NCBI RefSeq assembly: GCF_015690355.1 | Contig: NZ_JADPRT010000022.1 | Coordinates: forward strand, 84,325 to 148,324 | DNA length: 64,000 bases | Origin: Streptacidiphilus fuscans | Lineage (GTDB): Bacteria; Actinomycetota; Actinomycetes; Streptomycetales; Streptomycetaceae | Reading direction: 5' to 3' | In this document: positions 59,474 to 64,000 of the stretch, piece by piece | Layout of the letters: each line of letters starts with the position of its first letter | Position numbering within the stretch: the stretch's first letter is position 1 | Notes under the pieces: model-generated | Seen by the model: only the letters and a program-made list of their open reading frames with translations | Databases searched by the model: none | Told to the model about the DNA's origin: nothing | Made by a program: the position numbers and the translations under genes

Positions 59474-59650
59474 ATGAGCAAGAGCATGGCGGTGAAGGGG
59501 CACCACGGCCTCGGCGCACGCGGGCAGGGAAAGCTGCTGTATTTCCACACGCAGTTGGCCCACGCGATCCGCCAGTCCAAGGAACAGCTCGACCGGAAGC
59601 GGCAGCGACCGCACGAGTTCCGCCAGCCCGACGGCCACTGGGCTCCCTGA
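59474..59650 (+). CDS. Small hypothetical protein, 58 aa
   Basis: ATG at 59474 with GGGGAGGAGAG immediately upstream, a strong ribosome-binding site. Basic, no hydrophobic segment: MSKSMAVKGHHGLGARG, LLYFHTQLAHAIRQSKEQLD, KRQRPHEFRQPDGHW. I do not recognise the family. Followed by a 16-bp tandem repeat. Confidence 0.6.
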   Translation: MSKSMAVKGHHGLGARGQGKLLYFHTQLAHAIRQSKEQLDRKRQRPHEFRQPDGHWAP

Positions 59651-59694
59651 CCCACCGGGCCTCTGACTCACCAGGCCTCTGACCCACCGGGCCC
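59647..59694. repeat. 16-bp tandem repeat, three copies
   Basis: CTGACCCACCGGGCCT, CTGACTCACCAGGCCT, CTGACCCACCGGGCCC directly after (and including) the stop codon of the 58-aa gene. Confidence 0.85.
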
Positions 59695-59753
59695 TGCGGA
59701 GGCCCTCATTGGCTGGGCCCTGAGCGGGCCCCTTGACGAGCGATGTGGTGCAC

Positions 59754-60929
59754 ATGCCCGAGGTGACTCCCGAAGCACTGGCCGCATTGCGCAGCCCGCG
59801 GCCCTACCCGGCGATCACACTGGTCCTGCCCAGCGACCCGAAGGCCCCCTCCGACGACCACACCCGGATCCTGCTGCGGGACGTGCTCACCGAGGCGAAG
59901 CGCAGGCTCGCCGACGACCCCGACGTGGACCGTGACGACCGGCTGGAGCTGACCCGGCACAAGCTGGACCCCGACGTGATCGAGGTCGCGCGGGACTCCG
60001 ACCGGTCGGGCGACGCCATGGTGGCCTACGTCGCCGCGGGCGAACCCGTCCAGGTGTGGCACTTCACCTCACCGTGGGCGGTGGTGCCGCGCGTGGAGTT
60101 CGGCACCACGTTCCTCACCCGGTATCTGGTGGCGGCGGAGCAGGGCGCGCGTCCGTACCTGGTGCTGGTCCTCGACCAGAAGCTGAGCCGGCTGTTCCGA
60201 GGGGCGTGGCGGGAGCTGACGGAGGTCACCGAGCACGGCTTCCCCGACAGCCCGCAGATCCCCTCGCCCGAGGACGCGATCCCCGGCCCGATCCCGCACT
60301 CCGCGCCGTACGAGGATCACGAGGCCTATCTGAAGCAGTACCTTCGGGCCGTCAACTCCCGCCTGGGGGACGCCGTGAAGGAGGCGGGCAGGCCGCCGCT
60401 CTTCCTGGTCGGCAGCCCCAAGATGCTGACGATGTTCCGGCAGGAGACGGACCTGGCGGACCTCATCGCCGGGACTCTCCCGCTGACCGGCATGGAGACC
60501 GTTCCGGCGCGGGAGCTGGTGAAGCGGCTGACGCCCGTCCTCGACGAGTTCGACGCCCAGCAGGTCGCCGGAGCGCTCGCCGCCATGGACACGGCACGCT
60601 CGCAGGGCAAGTTCGCGGGCGGCCCGGTGGAGGTGTGGACAGCCGTCGCGGACAAGCGGGTCCGGCTGCTCGTCGTGGAGGAAGGCCAGGTGATCGCCGG
60701 GCGCATCTCCGACGACCGCCGCGAGCTGGAGCTCGAACCGGTCCAGGAACCGGTCACCCTGCCGAATCCGAAGCGGGACATCGGACCGGCCCCGCACTCC
60801 CTGGGCGTGGCCACGGACATCGTCGAGCAGCTGGTTGAGAACACGATTCGCGCGGACGGAGAGGTTCTGTTCGTGCCCGACGGCACGCTCGCCGAGACGG
60901 ACGGGGTCGCGGCGGTCCTGCGCTTCTGA
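59754..60929 (+). CDS. baeRF-like protein (bacterial archaeo-eukaryotic release factor family)
   Basis: 391 aa from ATG at 59754; TTG 59733 and GTG 59745 in the same frame are alternatives and none has a clear ribosome-binding site. Start region VTPEALAALRSPRPYPAITLVLPSD, then LVLVLDQKLSRLFRGAWREL in the middle domain and EPVTLPNPKRD near the end resemble bacterial relatives of eRF1 (baeRF type 3), thought to act on stalled ribosomes. No GGQ motif is seen. Function unproven. Confidence 0.55.
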   Translation: MPEVTPEALAALRSPRPYPAITLVLPSDPKAPSDDHTRILLRDVLTEAKRRLADDPDVDRDDRLELTRHKLDPDVIEVARDSDRSGDAMVAYVAAGEPVQVWHFTSPWAVVPRVEFGTTFLTRYLVAAEQGARPYLVLVLDQKLSRLFRGAWRELTEVTEHGFPDSPQIPSPEDAIPGPIPHSAPYEDHEAYLKQYLRAVNSRLGDAVKEAGRPPLFLVGSPKMLTMFRQETDLADLIAGTLPLTGMETVPARELVKRLTPVLDEFDAQQVAGALAAMDTARSQGKFAGGPVEVWTAVADKRVRLLVVEEGQVIAGRISDDRRELELEPVQEPVTLPNPKRDIGPAPHSLGVATDIVEQLVENTIRADGEVLFVPDGTLAETDGVAAVLRF

Positions 60930-60974
60930 CGGACGCAGTGCTCGGCCGTGGCCTGGATCGGGGAGACTGCGGGG

Positions 60975-63596
60975 GTGAACCTCGCCGCCCTTGACCTCCC
61001 CGTACGCAGTGCCGTGCCCGCGCTCCGACGCGCCCTGGAGTCGCGCGGGGCGGCGGTGCTGGAGGCGCCGCCCGGGACGGGGAAGACGACGCTGGTGCCG
61101 CTGGCGCTGGCCGGACTGCTGGACGGGACGCCGTCGCGGCGGGTGCTGGTCGCCGAGCCGCGGCGGCTTGCGGTACGGGCCGCCGCCCGCCGGATGGCGT
61201 GGATGCTGGGCGAGCCGGTGGGGGAGCGGGTCGGTTTCACGGTGCGCGGCGAGCGGCGGGTGGGCCCGGACACCGTGGTCGAGGTCGTCACCACCGGCGT
61301 CCTGCTGCAACGCCTGCAGCGCGACCAGGAACTCGCCGGGGTGGACCTCGTCATGCTGGACGAGTGCCATGAGCGGCACCTCGACGCGGACACCGCGCTG
61401 GCCTTCCTGCTGGACGTGCGGGCCGCGCTCCGTCCCGAACTGCAGCTGGTGTGCGCGTCGGCGACCTCCGACACCGCCGCGTGGTCCCGGCTTCTCGGCG
61501 GCGGCGGAGGCGACGCGGATGGCGGCGCGGATGGCGGGGCGGATGGGGGCGCGGACGGGCCCGCGCCCGTCGTCGAGGCGCACGGGATCCAGCATCCCGT
61601 GGAGGTGATCTGGTCGCCGCCGCCCCGCCCGGTCCGGCCGCCGCAGGGGTTGCGCACCGACCCGGCCCTGCTGGAGCACGTCGCGGCGACCGTGCTGCGG
61701 GCGCTGCGCGAGCGCGAAGGCGACGTGCTGTGCTTCCTCCCCGGCGTGAGCGAGATCGGCAGGGTGGCCGGTCTGCTGGGCGGCCTGCGCGACACTGCCG
61801 ATGTGCTGCAACTGCACGGACGGGCCGACCGCTCCGTGCAGGACGCCGCCCTCGCGCCCGGCTCCCGCCGCAGGGTCGTGCTCTCGACGTCGGTCGCCGA
61901 GTCCTCGCTGACCGTGCCCGGGGTGCGCACCGTCGTCGACTGCGGGTTGACCCGTGAGCCGCGTACCGACCACGCCCGTGGGTTGGCCGGGCTGGTGACC
62001 GTGCGGTCCTCGCTGGCGACCGGACGCCAGCGCGCCGGACGAGCGGGCCGGGAGGCGCCCGGCGCCGTCTACCGCTGCTGGGCGGAAGCCGAGGACGCGC
62101 TGGCGAGGGCGCTGCCCACGCCCGAGATCATGCAGGCGGACCTCACCTCCTTCGCCCTCCAGGCCAGTTGCTGGGGAGCGCCCGGCGCTCGCGGACTCGC
62201 CCTGCCCGACGCGCCGCCCGCCGGTGCGATGGCCGCCGCGCACACCACGCTGACCGCGCTGGGCGCGGTCGACGCCGAGGGCCGCGCCACGGGACGGGGT
62301 GTCCGGATCGCGCGCACCGGCCTGCACCCCCGGCTCGGCCGGGCGCTGCTCGACGGCGCGCCGCTCGTCGGCGAGCGCCCGGCGGCCGAGCTGGTCGCGC
62401 TGCTCTCCGAGGAGCCGCCGCGTGCGCTGGGCGACGACCTCGCCGCCGTCCGCCGCGCGGTTCGCAAGGGCAACGACCCCTACGCGGCGCGCTGGCGCGA
62501 CGAGGTGCGACGGCTGCGTCGGCACCCGGACGCGGACGAAGCACCAGCTGGTGTGGGCGACGCCGAGGCGGCCGGGCTGATCGCCGGGCTGGCCTTCCCC
62601 GAACGCATCGCCAGGAGGCGCAGCCCGGGGTCACGGCCGGGGGCACTGCAGAAGCCCGAACCCGGCGCCGCATCCGCCTACTTGATGGCCTCGGGCACCG
62701 CCGCCGCGACGGGCGCCGGGTCGGCGCTGTCCGGCGCGGAGTGGATCGCGGTCGCCGTCGCCGACCGCCCGGCCGGGTCGCCCTCGGCGCGGGTCCAGCT
62801 GGCCGCCGCGACGGACGAGGCCACCGCCCGTATGTGCGCGGCACCGCTGCTGACGGATCGTGAGGAGGTCCGCTGGGCGGTCCCGCCGGGGTCGAGGCGG
62901 GGCGAGGTCGCCGCCCGCCGCGTCGAGGCGCTCGGCGCGGTCGAACTCGCCACCGAGCCGTTGGCCGCTCCGGACCGGGCGCTGCTGCGGGCGGCCCTGC
63001 TGGAGGGTCTCGCCGTCGAGGGCGTCGAGGAGCTGCTGACCTGGTCGGCCGAGGCGACGAGCCTGCGACAGCGGATGGCTTTCCTGCACCGCGTGCTGGG
63101 CGACCCCTGGCCCGCCGTCGACGGCGGCTCCCTGCGTGAGCGTGCCGAGGACTGGCTGGAGCCCGAACTCTCCCGCGCCCGCCGCCGCGCCGACCTGGAA
63201 CGCGTCCCCACGGCGACCGCCCTGGCCCGGCTGCTGCCGTGGGCCTCCGGCGAGGCCGGCCGCCTCGACGAGCTGGCTCCCGAGCGGATCACCGTCCCCA
63301 CCGGGTCCAGGATCCGCGTCGACTACTCCGCCGACCAGCCCGTCCTCGCGGTCAAGCTCCAGGAGCTGTTCGGCTGGCAGACCGCTCCCCGCCTCGCCGG
63401 CGGGCGCGTCCCGCTGACGATCCATCTGCTCTCCCCGGCGGGCCGCCCGGCCGCCGTCACCGCGGACCTCGCCTCCTTCTGGCGCGACGGCTACCGCGCC
63501 GTCCGCGCCGACCTCCGCGGCCGCTACCCCCGCCACCCCTGGCCCGAAGACCCCACCACCGCCGAGCCCACGCGCCGCGCGAACCCGCGCCGGTAG
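60975..63596 (+). CDS. hrpB: ATP-dependent helicase HrpB
   Basis: 873 aa from GTG at 60975 (GGGGAG 8 bp upstream); a GTG at 60948 is less likely. DEAH-box superfamily 2: motif I EAPPGTGKTT near residue 28, motif Ia VAEPRRLAVRAAARRM, motif II DECHER near residue 128, motif III SATSD, and motif VI GRQRAGRAGR near residue 355, followed by the HrpB C-terminal domain. RNA helicase-like, function in bacteria unclear. A 12-bp repeat (about 61,515-61,556) encodes an Asp-Gly-Gly-Ala linker after motif III. Confidence 0.93.
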   Translation: MNLAALDLPVRSAVPALRRALESRGAAVLEAPPGTGKTTLVPLALAGLLDGTPSRRVLVAEPRRLAVRAAARRMAWMLGEPVGERVGFTVRGERRVGPDTVVEVVTTGVLLQRLQRDQELAGVDLVMLDECHERHLDADTALAFLLDVRAALRPELQLVCASATSDTAAWSRLLGGGGGDADGGADGGADGGADGPAPVVEAHGIQHPVEVIWSPPPRPVRPPQGLRTDPALLEHVAATVLRALREREGDVLCFLPGVSEIGRVAGLLGGLRDTADVLQLHGRADRSVQDAALAPGSRRRVVLSTSVAESSLTVPGVRTVVDCGLTREPRTDHARGLAGLVTVRSSLATGRQRAGRAGREAPGAVYRCWAEAEDALARALPTPEIMQADLTSFALQASCWGAPGARGLALPDAPPAGAMAAAHTTLTALGAVDAEGRATGRGVRIARTGLHPRLGRALLDGAPLVGERPAAELVALLSEEPPRALGDDLAAVRRAVRKGNDPYAARWRDEVRRLRRHPDADEAPAGVGDAEAAGLIAGLAFPERIARRRSPGSRPGALQKPEPGAASAYLMASGTAAATGAGSALSGAEWIAVAVADRPAGSPSARVQLAAATDEATARMCAAPLLTDREEVRWAVPPGSRRGEVAARRVEALGAVELATEPLAAPDRALLRAALLEGLAVEGVEELLTWSAEATSLRQRMAFLHRVLGDPWPAVDGGSLRERAEDWLEPELSRARRRADLERVPTATALARLLPWASGEAGRLDELAPERITVPTGSRIRVDYSADQPVLAVKLQELFGWQTAPRLAGGRVPLTIHLLSPAGRPAAVTADLASFWRDGYRAVRADLRGRYPRHPWPEDPTTAEPTRRANPRR

Positions 63597-63781
63597 GGGT
63601 CGGATGCGGCCGTTGGCTGCCTTGACTGTCATCGAGTCGGGTGACCAGCGGAGCTCTCCCGTTTCTTGGTCAACTATTCCATGACGGGAATAACTCCGTT
63701 GCGGCATAGACGATGTATTGAGAGTCCGCCTACCTTCGTGCCCAGGGCGCGCTGGGTGCCCAGCGGGAAGGGACCTCCACC

Positions 63782-63997
63782 ATGGCGGAGAAGATCGGAC
63801 TCACCCGGCTCACCGGAAGCGGGGAGGGGTCTGGCGAGTGTGGGCAGGGGGACTGCCCGAACGTCTACCGAACGGACCGTGGCACGTTCGTCGTCCAGGG
63901 CGAACACTTCGCCGGCTTCCAGCCCCCGGAGGGGGAGGGGCTTGTGGAGATTCCCGAAGCGGTCCTGAAGGAGGCTTTTCGTGCTCTTGGCTGGTGA
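63782..63997 (+). CDS. Small hypothetical protein, 71 aa (actinomycete regulator-associated type)
   Basis: ATG at 63782 preceded by GGGAAGGGA. Sequence has CGQGDCPNVYRTDRGTFVVQG and EIPEAVLKEAFRALGW. This short two-part pattern (Cys-containing loop, then VYRTDRGTFVVQG) is like small proteins that accompany XRE regulators in actinomycetes, but no such regulator is inside the window; it could lie just downstream. Confidence 0.65.
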   Translation: MAEKIGLTRLTGSGEGSGECGQGDCPNVYRTDRGTFVVQGEHFAGFQPPEGEGLVEIPEAVLKEAFRALGW

Positions 63998-64000
63998 GGA

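Noticed and set aside
60069..62525. 818-codon minus-strand frame opposite the baeRF and hrpB genes
   Set aside because: Shadow frame; both plus-strand genes have recognised motifs.

Overview
The window is chromosomal DNA of a very GC-rich actinomycete. Evidence is the strong third-position G/C bias, frequent GTG (and some TTG) starts, an F420-type (Ddn-like) domain, fused isobutyryl-CoA mutase (icmF), LAL, MmyB-like and BldB-style regulators, and a dense set of regulator/enzyme pairs. A Streptomycetaceae-like genome (Streptomyces, Streptacidiphilus, Kitasatospora or a close relative) is the best guess from sequence alone. No rRNA, tRNA, CRISPR array or recognisable transposase was found.

Layout. 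1-5 kb: a MarR/DrrA-type ABC operon (cut by the window edge), a LysE exporter divergent from a MocR regulator, and a CPA2 antiporter. 4.4-7.0 kb: a small TetR regulon in which one 13-bp operator motif occurs five times and controls an OB-fold/Zn-ribbon gene, the tetR itself and an acyl-CoA dehydrogenase (ACAD). 7.0-11.2 kb: an accessory patch. The last 70 bp of the ACAD gene are repeated 3.0 kb downstream; between the copies lie a NUDIX hydrolase, a regulator lacking its HTH domain, a SUKH (SMI1/KNR4) immunity-like gene and the tail of a BKACE gene. A 335-aa gene of unknown function follows, itself bracketed by related terminator segments. 11.2-15.6 kb: MarR + UbiX/UbiD non-oxidative decarboxylase and two tandem alpha/beta hydrolases. 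15.6-20.7 kb: an ECF sigma with an NTF2-like tail, a LAL/LuxR regulator and a phosphotriesterase-like lactonase. 20.9-32.3 kb: a carbohydrate locus made of LacI, a sugar ABC importer, a DUF5107/TPR protein, a secreted ricin-lectin protein and a GH95 alpha-fucosidase.

32.4-48.7 kb: a mosaic of redox and detoxification genes with their own regulators (GAP exporter, two MmyB-like XRE regulators, zinc ADH, DUF3050/HDO protein, SDRs, GlcG/HbpS-like protein, quinone reductase + HxlR, AKR, alpha/beta hydrolase + TetR, a frameshifted FAD monooxygenase, MarR + SDR, and an unusual SDR-Ddn fusion). 48.7-51.7 kb: a BtuFCD-type ABC importer on the minus strand, preceded by a recognisable cobalamin riboswitch (about 51.79-51.92 kb). 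52-55.5 kb: an MFS exporter with an ABM-like tail and a GH15 trehalase/glucoamylase, overlapping convergently. 55.5-59.3 kb: a 51-codon basic protein with its own terminator and icmF, whose promoter carries an 18-bp perfect palindrome. 59.4-64 kb: a 58-codon gene, a baeRF-like protein, the HrpB helicase and a 71-codon gene.

How the parts connect: IcmF needs adenosylcobalamin and the riboswitch-controlled importer about 5 kb away would supply it. LacI, ABC importer, DUF5107, lectin and GH95 form a plausible fucosylated-glycan utilisation locus. A second theme is short tandem repeats of 5-23 bp in intergenic junctions and in low-complexity linkers. The most interesting region is the ACAD 3'-end duplication and the cargo downstream of it (6.9-11.2 kb).
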